Part shown: positions 18,306 to 28,239 of the stretch, piece by piece
How the letters are laid out: every line of letters begins with the position of its first letter
Numbering within the stretch: position 1 is the stretch's first letter
Translations under genes and position numbers: made by a program
The notes under the pieces: model-generated
Told to the model about the DNA's origin: nothing
The model's input: the letters and a program-made list of their open reading frames with translations, nothing else
Database searches by the model: none
Assembly (NCBI RefSeq): GCF_003999975.1
Contig: NZ_RJAC01000029.1
Span: 1 to 64,000, forward strand
Length of the DNA: 64,000 bases
From: Actinoplanes solisilvae
GTDB lineage: Bacteria; Actinomycetota; Actinomycetes; Mycobacteriales; Micromonosporaceae
Direction: 5' to 3'

Positions 18306-19526
18306 GTGGCAGCCGACGTCGGGACCGGGCAGGGGTGGCGCGCGGACTTCCGGCGGCGGTGGGGGGCGTACGCGGTCAGCGAGGCCGGCAGTGCGCTGGG
18401 GTACGCGGCCCTGCCGATCGTGGCCGTGCTCGTGCTCGGGGTCTCCGACTTCCAGGTGTCGCTGCTGAACGTGCTGGCCGGGGTGGTGAGCGCCGTGCTG
18501 GCGCTGCCGCTCGCGCCGTGGATCGAGCACCACCGCAAGATTCCCGTGATGGTCGCGTCCGACCTGCTGCGGTTCGCCGCGGTCGCGTCGGTTCCGGTGG
18601 CGGCCCTGCTCGACCGGCTGACCTACTGGCACCTGTGCGTGGTCGCGGTCGTGGTGATGGCCGGGCGGCTGGCGTTCGACGCGGCCGGGGTCGCGCAGTT
18701 GCGCACGCTGGTGCCGCCGGAGCATCGCGCGGCGGCCAACGGCCGGTTCGAGACGACGCTGTGGAGCGCCAACACGGCCGGGCCGCCGCTCGGGGGCGTA
18801 CTCATCTCTTGGCTCGGCCCGACCGTCGTGATGGCGGTGGACGCGGTCAGCTTCCTCGGGTCGGCGCTGCTGCTGCGCCGCGTCTCCTCGCCACCGAGTG
18901 CCCCGATCGAACGGCACCATTGGGCCCGCGAGATCACCGCGGGGTGGCGGCACATCTTCGCCCATCGCGGGCTGACCGCCCTGTTCTGGAACTCGATGAT
19001 CTTCGGCGGGTGCGTCCTGGCCCTGACCCCGCTGCTGACCGTCTTCGTGCTGCGCGATCTCGGCTTCCCGGCCTGGCAGTACGGCGTGATCACCGGCGTG
19101 GCCGGGGTAGCGGGGGTGGCCGGTTCGATGCTGGCCCGCCCTCTCGGCCGGCGCCTCGGCGAGCACCGTCTGCTGCTGCTGTCCGGCGTGGGCCGCAACC
19201 TGTGGCTGCTGCTCATCCCGTTCGCGCCCGCCTCGACGACCGGTCTCGTCATGATCAGTACGGCGGAGTTCCTGCTGGTGTTCTTCGCCGGCATGTTCAG
19301 CCCGACGTTCGCGACCTACCGCATGAACGCCACCGGGGACGCCTACATGTCGCGCGTCGTGATGGCCTGGTCCGTGACGAACAAAATCGTCCAACCTGTC
19401 TGCATTGCCGCGGCGGGCGCCCTCGCCGCGGTGACGAGCGCCCGCACCGCCATGATCGTGCTGGGGGTCGTGCTGCTCCTCGGGGCGTCGTGCTTGCCCT
19501 GGAAACACTGTTTACGGAATCCTTAA
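18306..19526 (+). CDS. MFS transporter
   Basis: About 406 residues with roughly twelve membrane helices. It resembles the macrolide-exporter/MFS_3 type: an N-terminal RRRWGAYAVSEAGSALG segment and RTLVPPEHRAAANGRFE between helices 4 and 5, a hallmark of that group. It starts at a GTG 16 bases after the peptidase stop, so the two are likely co-transcribed. The substrate cannot be told; export of a drug or metabolite is the family role. Confidence 0.9.
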   Translation: MAADVGTGQGWRADFRRRWGAYAVSEAGSALGYAALPIVAVLVLGVSDFQVSLLNVLAGVVSAVLALPLAPWIEHHRKIPVMVASDLLRFAAVASVPVAALLDRLTYWHLCVVAVVVMAGRLAFDAAGVAQLRTLVPPEHRAAANGRFETTLWSANTAGPPLGGVLISWLGPTVVMAVDAVSFLGSALLLRRVSSPPSAPIERHHWAREITAGWRHIFAHRGLTALFWNSMIFGGCVLALTPLLTVFVLRDLGFPAWQYGVITGVAGVAGVAGSMLARPLGRRLGEHRLLLLSGVGRNLWLLLIPFAPASTTGLVMISTAEFLLVFFAGMFSPTFATYRMNATGDAYMSRVVMAWSVTNKIVQPVCIAAAGALAAVTSARTAMIVLGVVLLLGASCLPWKHCLRNP

Positions 19527-19591
19527 GGCTCTCTTATGGCGGTAACGGCTAGCTTCCTGCGATCAGCTCCCGCCAGCCGATCGAGGTTCCC

Positions 19592-19921
19592 ATGCTGCCA
19601 GCCAAAGGCGCACGTCCCATCACCCTGCTCATCGGTCAGACCCTGCGCAACGTACGCCTCGAGCCGGCCACGGTCCTGACCTTCTCGGGCGGCAGCCAGG
19701 TCGTCATCGAAACGGCCGTCGAGGGCGAGGCCCTGCTGGGCGACGTCGTCCACGCGGCCTCGGTGAGCGACGCGGGCGAGCTGACGCTGGCCTTCACGAG
19801 CGGCACGAAACTGCTGGTCGGGGTCGACGCGGAAACCGAGTCGTGGGCGGTGACCGGTCCGGACGGCCTGCTGACCGTGTGCCTGGCCGGGGGCGAGCTC
19901 GCGGCCTGGGGCGACGGCTAG
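19592..19921 (+). CDS. small beta-rich hypothetical protein (DUF6188-like)
   Basis: About 109 residues, made almost only of short beta strands (LRNVRLEPATVLTFSGGSQV, GELTLAFTSGTKL, ESWAVTGPDGLLTVC). The pattern resembles the small DUF6188 family, whose function is unknown; the assignment is tentative. It is independent of the MFS gene (65-base gap) and almost touches the convergent anti-sigma-like gene. Confidence 0.7.
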   Translation: MLPAKGARPITLLIGQTLRNVRLEPATVLTFSGGSQVVIETAVEGEALLGDVVHAASVSDAGELTLAFTSGTKLLVGVDAETESWAVTGPDGLLTVCLAGGELAAWGDG

Positions 19922-19926
19922 GGCTC

Positions 19927-20628
19927 TCAGACGTCGACGCTGGCGAACTGTTTGCCGGTGGTGGTGACGACGCGGACCGAGCGGACGTCGGCCGGATCGA
20001 TCAGGGCGCTGCCGTTGAGGGTGGTGCCGCCGGTCTCGCCCGCCGGGGACACCAGCCAGCTGCCGGCCTGCACCGTGTAGCCGTCGCGGCCGACGACCTC
20101 GAGGACGCAGCGCTCGCCCGCCGGGATGCCGGAGACGGCGGCGTTGACGCGCACCCAGCCGGCCGCCGGGGCGACCGCGACGGTGATGCGGGCGCCGGTG
20201 GTCGGGTCGACCGCGGTGCCGGTGCGGGTGCCGGGGACGGCGGTCGGCTGGCTGGCCGGGGCGGGCTGGGCGAGTTGCTCGGTGGGCGCGGTGGAACGGC
20301 CCGCGTAGATGCCGCCGCCGATCGCGGCCAGGGCGGCGAGCGCGGCCGCGGCCGAGATCAGGCCCAGGTGACGGCGACGGCGGCCGCTCGACTCGGTGCG
20401 CACCTGGCGCAGCGTGCGCTGCAGCAGCAGGTCGCAGCCGTCGGGCGGGCCCTCGAGCAGCATCGGCTCGGGCACGGCTTGCAGGGCGGCCGTCCACTCG
20501 CGCAGCGAGTCGACCTCGGCGCGGCACTCGTCGCAGGTGGTCAGGTGCGCGTCGGCCGCGCGCCGCTGTTCGGGCGTGAGGGTGTCCACCAGGTAGCCGG
20601 CTAGGTCGACGTGCTCGGGTGTCGTCAT
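19927..20628 (-). CDS. membrane anti-sigma-factor-like protein with zinc finger
   Basis: About 233 residues. N-terminal zf-HC2/ZAS domain with the HxxxCxxC motif HLTTCDEC at about 28-35, a linker, one membrane helix (about 94-112, LISAAAALAALAAIGGGIYA) and an extracytoplasmic beta-rich domain. ZAS proteins hold an ECF sigma factor at the membrane. Its ATG overlaps the stop of the upstream DUF1996 gene (ATGA), implying translational coupling. No sigma-factor gene is adjacent, which is unusual for the family. Confidence 0.85.
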   Translation of the reverse strand: MTTPEHVDLAGYLVDTLTPEQRRAADAHLTTCDECRAEVDSLREWTAALQAVPEPMLLEGPPDGCDLLLQRTLRQVRTESSGRRRRHLGLISAAAALAALAAIGGGIYAGRSTAPTEQLAQPAPASQPTAVPGTRTGTAVDPTTGARITVAVAPAAGWVRVNAAVSGIPAGERCVLEVVGRDGYTVQAGSWLVSPAGETGGTTLNGSALIDPADVRSVRVVTTTGKQFASVDV

Positions 20629-21581
20629 GAGGCGGACCGTTTCGTGGTCGTGTCGTCGCAGGCTACCCCGTCGTTCAGGCAGCTCACCACCCTGTTCATG
20701 AGCGGCGCCGGCATGAGGTTGACCAGGAACCCGTGGTCGGTGGCGGGATCGTTGCGCTGCTCGGCGAACGCGTCGATCTGATATCGGGTGCCGGCCGGAA
20801 CCACGTACGTCATGGTGATGCGCAGGCGGGGCACCGCGAACGTGCCGACCGGGCAGCCACCGCCGTCGGCCGGGAAGACGACATGGCCGCGATGGTCGGG
20901 ACTGTCCAGCCGTGAACCGTCCCAGCAGCTCGGGAACTCGAAGATCCGCACCACCCGCGTGCCGCCTCCACACAGCGGATACTTCATGGTCCGCCGGTCG
21001 GGAGTGTCCGTGCAGCTCCACCACGCGCGGGCGTTGGCGCCACCGTTGGTTCGCGCGTACGCATCCCCGACACCGGCCCGCAGCAGCCACGGCATCGCGA
21101 CGACCGGCCCTCGCGGGTTCCCCAGATAGGTCATCGTCAGCGACGCCGGCACCTGCGCCGGACCACTGTGATCCGCGTGCCGCAACACCGGCCAGTAGTA
21201 CGTCGACCGATCGCCGTTACCGCAGGTGGTGGCCTGCCCGATCAGGCTGTCGACGGTCGACTCGGCCCGCACACCGAGGTTGCCGACATAGTCGTGCACG
21301 TGGTGCGACGGCCCCGGCCGCCCCGGCGTGACCACGATGTTCGCGGTGTTCCGATGCCCCCTCTCGTTGCGTCCACAGTCCCACGTGTACGAGCCGGTCG
21401 CCGCCCCCGCGACCGCCGGAGCGGCGACTGGCACGAGCGCGGCGTCGTCCATCGTGGTGTAGAACCGCTCGTCCGCGCGCTGGATCAGCAACGCGCCCAG
21501 GACCACGACCAGGACCAGCACCACTTCGACAACGACTGCGAACGGCACCGGTGCGTGCCGCCCCGCGGAGGCCATCGACAT
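20625..21581 (-). CDS. DUF1996 membrane-anchored exported protein
   Basis: About 318 residues. A single N-terminal membrane helix (about 13-36) acts as signal anchor. The extracytoplasmic part carries the DUF1996 signature, starting CGRNERGHRNTANIVVTPGR followed by HHVHDYVGN and ending with a set of Cys pairs (CSDTP-like, CGGGTR, CWDG, CPVG). DUF1996 proteins are secreted and of unknown activity; the His-rich motif suggests metal or ligand binding. It is the first gene of a two-gene transcript with the anti-sigma-like protein. Confidence 0.85.
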   Translation of the reverse strand: MSMASAGRHAPVPFAVVVEVVLVLVVVLGALLIQRADERFYTTMDDAALVPVAAPAVAGAATGSYTWDCGRNERGHRNTANIVVTPGRPGPSHHVHDYVGNLGVRAESTVDSLIGQATTCGNGDRSTYYWPVLRHADHSGPAQVPASLTMTYLGNPRGPVVAMPWLLRAGVGDAYARTNGGANARAWWSCTDTPDRRTMKYPLCGGGTRVVRIFEFPSCWDGSRLDSPDHRGHVVFPADGGGCPVGTFAVPRLRITMTYVVPAGTRYQIDAFAEQRNDPATDHGFLVNLMPAPLMNRVVSCLNDGVACDDTTTKRSAS

Positions 21582-21702
21582 AGCTCGACAATACCGAGCG
21601 TGCCCCGCCTGTCACCGTTCGCCGAGGCGCCCCGCCGCCCAGAACGTTCGCTGAGGCGCCCCGCCGCCCGGGACGCTTCCCGGGCGGCACGACGCCACGG
21701 TC

Positions 21703-23616
21703 CTACGGCTGGGCGCGCGGCCCTTCCGGGTCGAGCGTGTCGACGAACTCGTGCGGACTGTGCAGGTCAGTGCCCGCGCGGGCCGCCTTCGCCTCGGCCG
21801 CCATCGACTTCGCCGCCGACGCCGGGTCGACCCCCGACTTCTTGGCCGCAGCCACGACCTTGTAGTAGGCGCCCTCGGCCAGCGCGTAGGCCGCCCGGTA
21901 CTCATGCTTGGCGAAGGCCGCCTTGGCCAGCCCGAGCAGCGCGTCCGCGGCGAGCAGGTCGGCGCGGCCCTTGCCACCGGACGGGACACGGGCGGCCAGC
22001 GTGTTCGCGGCCTCCCAGTAGGCGGCGGTCAGGAACCGGTCGCTGTTGTCCCGGTCGAACTGCGAGAAGTCCCAGTTGACGTCGATGTAGCTCATCATCG
22101 AGTTGTTCTCGTCGCCGGCCCACGCGAAGAACGTCTCACCGGACGGGCCGTAGTCGACGCCCGTCTCGCTGTCGTAGCCGTCGTGCGGGTGCGACATGCC
22201 CAGGTGGTGGCCGACCTCGTGGATCACGGTGGTGGTCAGCCCGTACCCGCTCTCGACGATCTCGGGCGAGATGAAGTTGAAGACGTACGACTGGTCGCCG
22301 GTCTCCCAGTCGTCGTCGGCGTAGCCCAGCGCGGGCGAGCCGACACCCTCGGGCACCGCGTAGTTGAACATCGGCAGCTCGTAGTCGACCCGGCCGGCGT
22401 CGTCCTTCGTACGGTCGAGGTTCTCGCGGTTGTACAGGAACAGGTTGGCGTCGGCGGGCAGGCCGGTCTCGGGGTAGCAGCTCTCCCCCTTGAGCAGCCC
22501 GACGTAGCACTCCTGGTTCTTCGCGTCGAAGGTGAAGTCCTGGTTGTCGTAGCTGAGCTGGTTGCGCCAGCGCAGCTCGCCCAGCTCTTTGAGCAGCAGG
22601 CGCGGCGTCAGGTATTGCCCGTCGGCGTTGACCCCGGGCCACCCCTCGTACGTGTTCCCGTCGATGTTGATCGAGCGGGGTGGCTCGGTCGTGGGCAGTT
22701 CGGCCGGGTAGAGCGGCGAGGTCGTCATCAGCAGGTTCAGCGCCACATACCGCGTGATCTTGCCGAGGTCACCGGCCAGGGCGCTCGGCGCGCGGTAGCC
22801 GTTCGCCGCGTACTCCCAGGAGGGCGGCATGCGGTAGTCGGGCACGCCGTCGCCGTCCACGTCGGCGTTGGTCACGTCGTAGTTCTGGGTCCACGACTCG
22901 GGGCCGGCCGACAGGTCGTGGAACCACACGCGGCGGGTGGACCGCAGGCCGGTCTCCTCGTCGTCGGCTGTGGTGCCGCCCCAGGCGATCATCTTGCGAC
23001 TGTCGCGGTTGGCGCCGAAGTCGTAGCCGGTGTCGGGATCGGGCTCACCGATCTTGGTGTAGACGTGGAACTTGAAGTCGGAGCGGCCGTACCAGTTGAT
23101 GAAGAAGATCGTGTTGCGCCGGGTGTCGACGCCGCTGGGCGGGTTGAAGGCGAGCCACTTCTCCACGCTGGGCGCGTCGATCGCGTGGTTCTTCGCGATG
23201 TCGAGGACGCCGGCCTGCGCGTTGTAGGCGGTCTGATACTCCGTCAGCGGCGCCGGCTTGGCCAGCTTGGCGAGCTGCTTGAAAAACCTGTCCTCGTACG
23301 CCCGGTCGGTGTATTTGAACCGGTAGTCATATTTGTAGGTGATGCCGAGCTTCTCCACCACGTCGTAGGTGAGGCGGGAGCGCACGACGGGCTCGTAGGT
23401 CTTGGCGAGCTCGCGCGTGAAGGCGGGCTTGCCGACGTTGCCCGGCTCGTAGCCGAGGAAGACCACGTTCACCGGCACGGTCTCGGTCAGCCGGGGCTGA
23501 CCGCCGGGTGTCAGGAAGTGGTAGCGGTATGCGGGAGCCGCAGCGCCGGCGGGGGTGGCGGAAGCCCCGACCAGCACGGCGACCATCAGTGTGATGAACG
23601 CGCCTCTCCGTCTCAT
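21703..23616 (-). CDS. secreted zinc metalloprotease (metzincin motif)
   Basis: About 637 residues. Signal peptide 1-25 (MRRRGAF, hydrophobic core, PAGAAAP). The active site HEVGHHLGMSHPHDG is an extended HExxHxxGxxH metzincin motif at about residue 467, followed by a possible Met-turn (NNSMMSYID). The long N-terminal part is not a known propeptide, and the C-terminus forms an Ala-rich helical region. It probably cleaves extracellular proteins. There is no adjacent partner, and the 5' ribosome binding site is weak. Confidence 0.9.
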   Translation of the reverse strand: MRRRGAFITLMVAVLVGASATPAGAAAPAYRYHFLTPGGQPRLTETVPVNVVFLGYEPGNVGKPAFTRELAKTYEPVVRSRLTYDVVEKLGITYKYDYRFKYTDRAYEDRFFKQLAKLAKPAPLTEYQTAYNAQAGVLDIAKNHAIDAPSVEKWLAFNPPSGVDTRRNTIFFINWYGRSDFKFHVYTKIGEPDPDTGYDFGANRDSRKMIAWGGTTADDEETGLRSTRRVWFHDLSAGPESWTQNYDVTNADVDGDGVPDYRMPPSWEYAANGYRAPSALAGDLGKITRYVALNLLMTTSPLYPAELPTTEPPRSINIDGNTYEGWPGVNADGQYLTPRLLLKELGELRWRNQLSYDNQDFTFDAKNQECYVGLLKGESCYPETGLPADANLFLYNRENLDRTKDDAGRVDYELPMFNYAVPEGVGSPALGYADDDWETGDQSYVFNFISPEIVESGYGLTTTVIHEVGHHLGMSHPHDGYDSETGVDYGPSGETFFAWAGDENNSMMSYIDVNWDFSQFDRDNSDRFLTAAYWEAANTLAARVPSGGKGRADLLAADALLGLAKAAFAKHEYRAAYALAEGAYYKVVAAAKKSGVDPASAAKSMAAEAKAARAGTDLHSPHEFVDTLDPEGPRAQP

Positions 23617-24004
23617 GCGGACACGAAACCATCAGTGAGCGCCGATGGGAAGGCCCTGTGGACAGACGGCATCGATAGTGGTCAATTGTGGATAACCGCT
23701 GGCCGACCGGCCCATTCCGCTACCGTCGCGGGGCATGAAGGCCGATCCCTCGAACAGGGCTTTGTTGTCACTCGAACGGTGGACGACGTCGCACCGGCGA
23801 TCATCGGGCGTCCCGGCTCCGCATCGCGCCGCGATCAGGGCGGGCTCCCCCGATCTGTCGCGGACCTGCGAAAGCTTCCGCCCGCCCGGCTCGCCGAGCG
23901 CCGCCGCGCCGCACGGCCGTGGTGCGTCGCGCGCTTTGACCGGCCGCTATAAACCGAAGACGTACGCGTCCGCGGATCCCATAGCGCCCGAGGAGGTCGC
24001 CGTC
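23617..24004. other. intergenic region upstream of the TPR-like gene
   Basis: Separates the divergent metalloprotease and TPR-like genes. A frame in phase with the downstream gene is open from 23735, but it is Arg/Pro-rich and lacks a ribosome binding site, so I treat it as leader. A TATAAA sequence near 23947 could be a -10 element. Confidence 0.45.
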
Positions 24005-25078
24005 ATGGGGACGCCAGACTCCGTCCCGGCCACCGAGCGGCAAGCCGCCGTCCCATCGCCATCCGACCAGCCGCCCGCCGCCTCATCAGCGGCAGCCCGG
24101 CCCGCCGTGCCGTCGCCCCGCGCGCCCGACGACGCACCGCCGTCGTCGGCGGCGGGGTCGTCAGCGTCGCTCGGGGAGCAGCTCAGGGCCCACCAGGCCG
24201 GCACCACCACGCTCGGCCCGCTGCCCACCGTACGGCCGGCGGTGCCGTCGCCCACGGTGCCGAAACAGCGTGATCCGGTGCCGGTGCCCGACGACATCGG
24301 CGGGGCGCTCGAGTCGCTCGGCGAGCAGCACCCCGCCGCTGCTCAGTTGCTGTGCCTGTGTTCGGTGCTGCACGCGGCGCCGGTCCCCGTCGACGTTTTC
24401 ACACGGTCGCTCGACCGCATGCCACGCCCGCTCGGCGGGGTCGCGCCGCTGCAGTTCTCCGGGCTGGTCGCGGCGCTGGTCGAGCCGGGCCTCGCCCATC
24501 GGGGCGCCGACGGGTTGCGAGTGCCGGCGCCGGTGCGCGCGGCGGTCCGCGACGATCTGGGTGACGAGGCCGCTGGTGTCTGCCGCGCCTACGCGGGGGT
24601 GCTGGTCGGGGCGGCGGTTCCCGACGACGTCGCCGCGCCCTCGACCTGGCCGCGCTGGGCGGCGCTCGCCCCGCACCTGGTGGCGGCCGACGCGGCCCAC
24701 AGCGCCGACCCGGCACTGCGGGCGGCGGCCTGCCGGCTGGTGGTGAGCCTGCTGCACCGTGGAAAGGCACGGCCGGCCCGCACGATCGCGGCTCAACTGC
24801 ACGACGGCTGGCTCGAGACGCTCGGCGCCGACCATCCCGACACGCTGCGCTGCGCCCACGAGCTGGCCCGGTCGCTGGTCGCGGCCGGGGCTCTGCTGCC
24901 CGCCCGCAAGCTGCTCGACGACACGGTCGACCGGCTGGTCAGCGTCCTCGGCCAGAGCCATCCGCAGACCCGGGTGGCCGCCGAGACGCGCCGTGGCGTC
25001 CTGCTGCGCATGGGCGGCATGCCTCGAGCCGACGGGTCGCGCGGCAAGGCCGCCCACCGGCGCCGGAAACAGCCGTGA
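24005..25078 (+). CDS. tetratricopeptide-like helical protein
   Basis: About 357 residues. The first ~95 residues are Pro/Ala/Ser-rich and disordered. The remainder is helical, and its last third shows two TPR_10-type repeats, LGADHPDTLRCAHELARSLV and LGQSHPQTRVAAETRRGVLL, as in NB-ARC/TPR signalling proteins. There is no NTPase domain, so it is only the helical half of such a protein. The ATG at 24005 follows a strong GAGGAGG at 23989-23995. Likely a scaffold; its partner is unknown. Confidence 0.8.
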   Translation: MGTPDSVPATERQAAVPSPSDQPPAASSAAARPAVPSPRAPDDAPPSSAAGSSASLGEQLRAHQAGTTTLGPLPTVRPAVPSPTVPKQRDPVPVPDDIGGALESLGEQHPAAAQLLCLCSVLHAAPVPVDVFTRSLDRMPRPLGGVAPLQFSGLVAALVEPGLAHRGADGLRVPAPVRAAVRDDLGDEAAGVCRAYAGVLVGAAVPDDVAAPSTWPRWAALAPHLVAADAAHSADPALRAAACRLVVSLLHRGKARPARTIAAQLHDGWLETLGADHPDTLRCAHELARSLVAAGALLPARKLLDDTVDRLVSVLGQSHPQTRVAAETRRGVLLRMGGMPRADGSRGKAAHRRRKQP

Positions 25079-25195
25079 CCGCCGGCACATGTGCGGCGGT
25101 GGGCGGACTGTGCCGGTCGCCACGGGCCGCGTTCGTTGCCGCGAGCAACGGTCCGGGTACCGAACGGGTTCCGACGGTGGAGGAAGGCGGCAGCG

Positions 25196-25366
25196 ATGTC
25201 GAAAAAGCCCGACCAGAACGAGATGCGCGAAGCGGCACGCGAGGCTCACGAGCACGGGGAGTCAGCCAGCGAGGCCCGGGTCACGCAGGGCGCGAGCAAG
25301 CAGCCCGACCACAAGTCCCACCACGAACGCCGCCGCGAGACGGCCCGCCGCAAGGACAACGCCTGA
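25196..25366 (+). CDS. small hydrophilic charged protein
   Basis: 56 residues, extremely polar (Lys/Arg/Glu/His-rich) with no hydrophobic core, containing EMREAAREAHEHGESASEAR. GGAGGAAGG lies 10 bases before the ATG. It is probably intrinsically disordered; similar short proteins in actinomycetes are often stress-induced. The real gene start is clear, the role is not. Confidence 0.65.
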   Translation: MSKKPDQNEMREAAREAHEHGESASEARVTQGASKQPDHKSHHERRRETARRKDNA

Positions 25367-25423
25367 GAACTGGGCACCGGCGCGAGCTCAGCGGGTGGCG
25401 GGGTCGCGACGAAGCCGGACGGC

Positions 25424-26509
25424 TCAGCGGGTCGCGGGGTCGCGGCGCAGCCAGAGGGCGGCCAGGCCACCCGCGGGGATGAGGACCCAGCACGAGATGA
25501 GGCGGTAGATGAGGACCGCGGCGGCCGCGGTCACGGCCGTGGCGCCCGCGGCGGTCAGGCCCGCGACCAGGGCGGTGTCGATCACGCCGACGCCGCCGGG
25601 GGTCAGCGGGACCTGACGGACGATCTGCACTCCCAGGTAGATGCCGGCGAGCGTGGTGATGCCGACGGGAAGACCCACGGCGTGGCAGGTCGCAGCGAGG
25701 CAGAGGAGGTCGGTCAGCCAGTTGACGGCGTAGTAGAGGGTGCCGACGATCCATTCGCGGGCGCGCAGCGCGGCGCCGGCCTGCCACGCCTCGCGGGCCG
25801 AGGCGAGGGTGCGGCGCAGGAACGCGGCGATGCGGTTGTCCGGCTTCGGGCGGGCCTCGGCGGTCGCGGCGGCGGGAACCGGGCGGCGCATCAGGCGGCG
25901 GCCGAGCAGCACGGCACCCGTGGTCAGGGCGGCCAGCCCCGCGACGACGGCCAGCGGCTGCGCGCCGGACAGCAGGGTCGGGTCGCGGGTCAGCAGCGCC
26001 GCGCCGCCGCCGACGTAGAGGACGGCCAGGCCGCCGATCGACGCCAGGCCGGAGACGATCATCGAGGCGGCGGCGATCTCCTTCGTGGCGCCGACGCGCA
26101 GGTATTGCTTGCCCGCGTAACCGGCCGAGACCGCCGAGCCGACCGGCATCGAGATGGAGATCGCCGTGCGGGCGAGGGTGACCGCGGTGGCGAAGGGCAG
26201 GCTGATGCGTACGCCGAAGGCCTTGAGGATCTGCCGTTGCTGCCAGGCGAAGGCCGCTATCGAGAGCGCCTGCAGGGCCACGGCCAGGGTGATCCAGCGG
26301 TAGTCGGAGCCGGTCAGCGCGCCGAGGAACTCACGCGGGTCGGGATAGCGGCCGCGCAGACCGACCACGGCCAGCGCCACCGCGACGACGATGATCAGTG
26401 GGAGGCGCAGGCGCGGCCACCACCGGCGGGCCGAAGCGGCGGCGGGTGACGGCTGCCGTAGCTCTGACCGGGGAAGCGACACGTCCGTGATCCTGGCAAA
26501 CGCGATCAA
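25424..26509 (-). CDS. YbhN/LPG-synthase-type integral membrane protein
   Basis: About 361 residues with seven to eight membrane helices. It matches the UPF0104/lysylphosphatidylglycerol-synthase transmembrane family: TLARTAISISMPVGSAVSAG near the middle and ILLTPGGVGVIDTAL-like (QVPLTPGGVGVIDTALVAG) near residue 300. Members include flippase-like proteins of lipid or polyprenol metabolism. The catalytic aminoacyl-transferase domain of MprF is absent, so lysyl transfer is unlikely. It stands between two unrelated units. Confidence 0.88.
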   Translation of the reverse strand: MIAFARITDVSLPRSELRQPSPAAASARRWWPRLRLPLIIVVAVALAVVGLRGRYPDPREFLGALTGSDYRWITLAVALQALSIAAFAWQQRQILKAFGVRISLPFATAVTLARTAISISMPVGSAVSAGYAGKQYLRVGATKEIAAASMIVSGLASIGGLAVLYVGGGAALLTRDPTLLSGAQPLAVVAGLAALTTGAVLLGRRLMRRPVPAAATAEARPKPDNRIAAFLRRTLASAREAWQAGAALRAREWIVGTLYYAVNWLTDLLCLAATCHAVGLPVGITTLAGIYLGVQIVRQVPLTPGGVGVIDTALVAGLTAAGATAVTAAAAVLIYRLISCWVLIPAGGLAALWLRRDPATR

Positions 26510-26567
26510 GCCTCGGCTACCTGCTGTGATCTTCGAGAAGTGGGAAGCCGACGAATGTCACGGAAAG

Positions 26568-27896
<1,329 letters not shown>

Positions 27897-27927
27897 CGGG
27901 AGGCTCCTTCGAAAGGCGGTTGGGCCT

Positions 27928-28118
27928 CCCCCGCTCTGTCATGGGGCCTGAGAGCTTCACCGCCCGGCGAGCCGGACGATTTGCACCTTGGGCGCGGACG
28001 CGGGCGTTCACGTCCGGCTTTCCAGAGTTGCCTGGCCACTGCGGTACGGGTGCCTGAGAGATTCTGAGGGAGAAGTTGCTCCTTCGGCGCCCCGCTCGAA
28101 ACGGGGACTCTCCCGCGG
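27928..28118 (-). promoter_or_regulatory. tandem glycine riboswitch
   Basis: On the minus strand the leader shows the conserved aptamer blocks in order: GGGAGAGTCC, CGCCGAAGGAGCAA, ATCTCTCAGGCA, GTACCGC and ACTCTGGA of aptamer 1. It continues with a second P1 and GAAGCTCTCAGGCCC plus GACAGAGCGGGGG of aptamer 2. It ends about 30 bases before sdaA. This double arrangement is the canonical glycine-binding riboswitch, normally an ON switch for glycine and serine catabolism. Confidence 0.9.
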
Positions 28119-28189
28119 CGGCCTGCGGCAATTGTGCAGTTGTCCCCGCAAGGTAGCGACGTGCGGGGGAACGGGTCAAGATCTTGTGA

Positions 28190-28217
28190 GGAAGCGGGAC
28201 GTGACCGCCCCGCTTCC
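28190..28217 (-). terminator. hairpin upstream of the glycine riboswitch
   Basis: Inverted repeat GGAAGCGGG / CCCGCTTCC with a 10-base loop, 23 bases beyond the GH16 stop codon. It should stop GH16 transcripts before the riboswitch leader. Confidence 0.65.
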
Positions 28218-28239
28218 CCCAGATTAACGCGGTGGTGTG

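Noticed and set aside
21751..23952. 733-codon plus-strand frame opposite the metalloprotease
   Set aside because: Antisense shadow; Val/Gly/Arg-rich composition, no motif or ribosome binding site.
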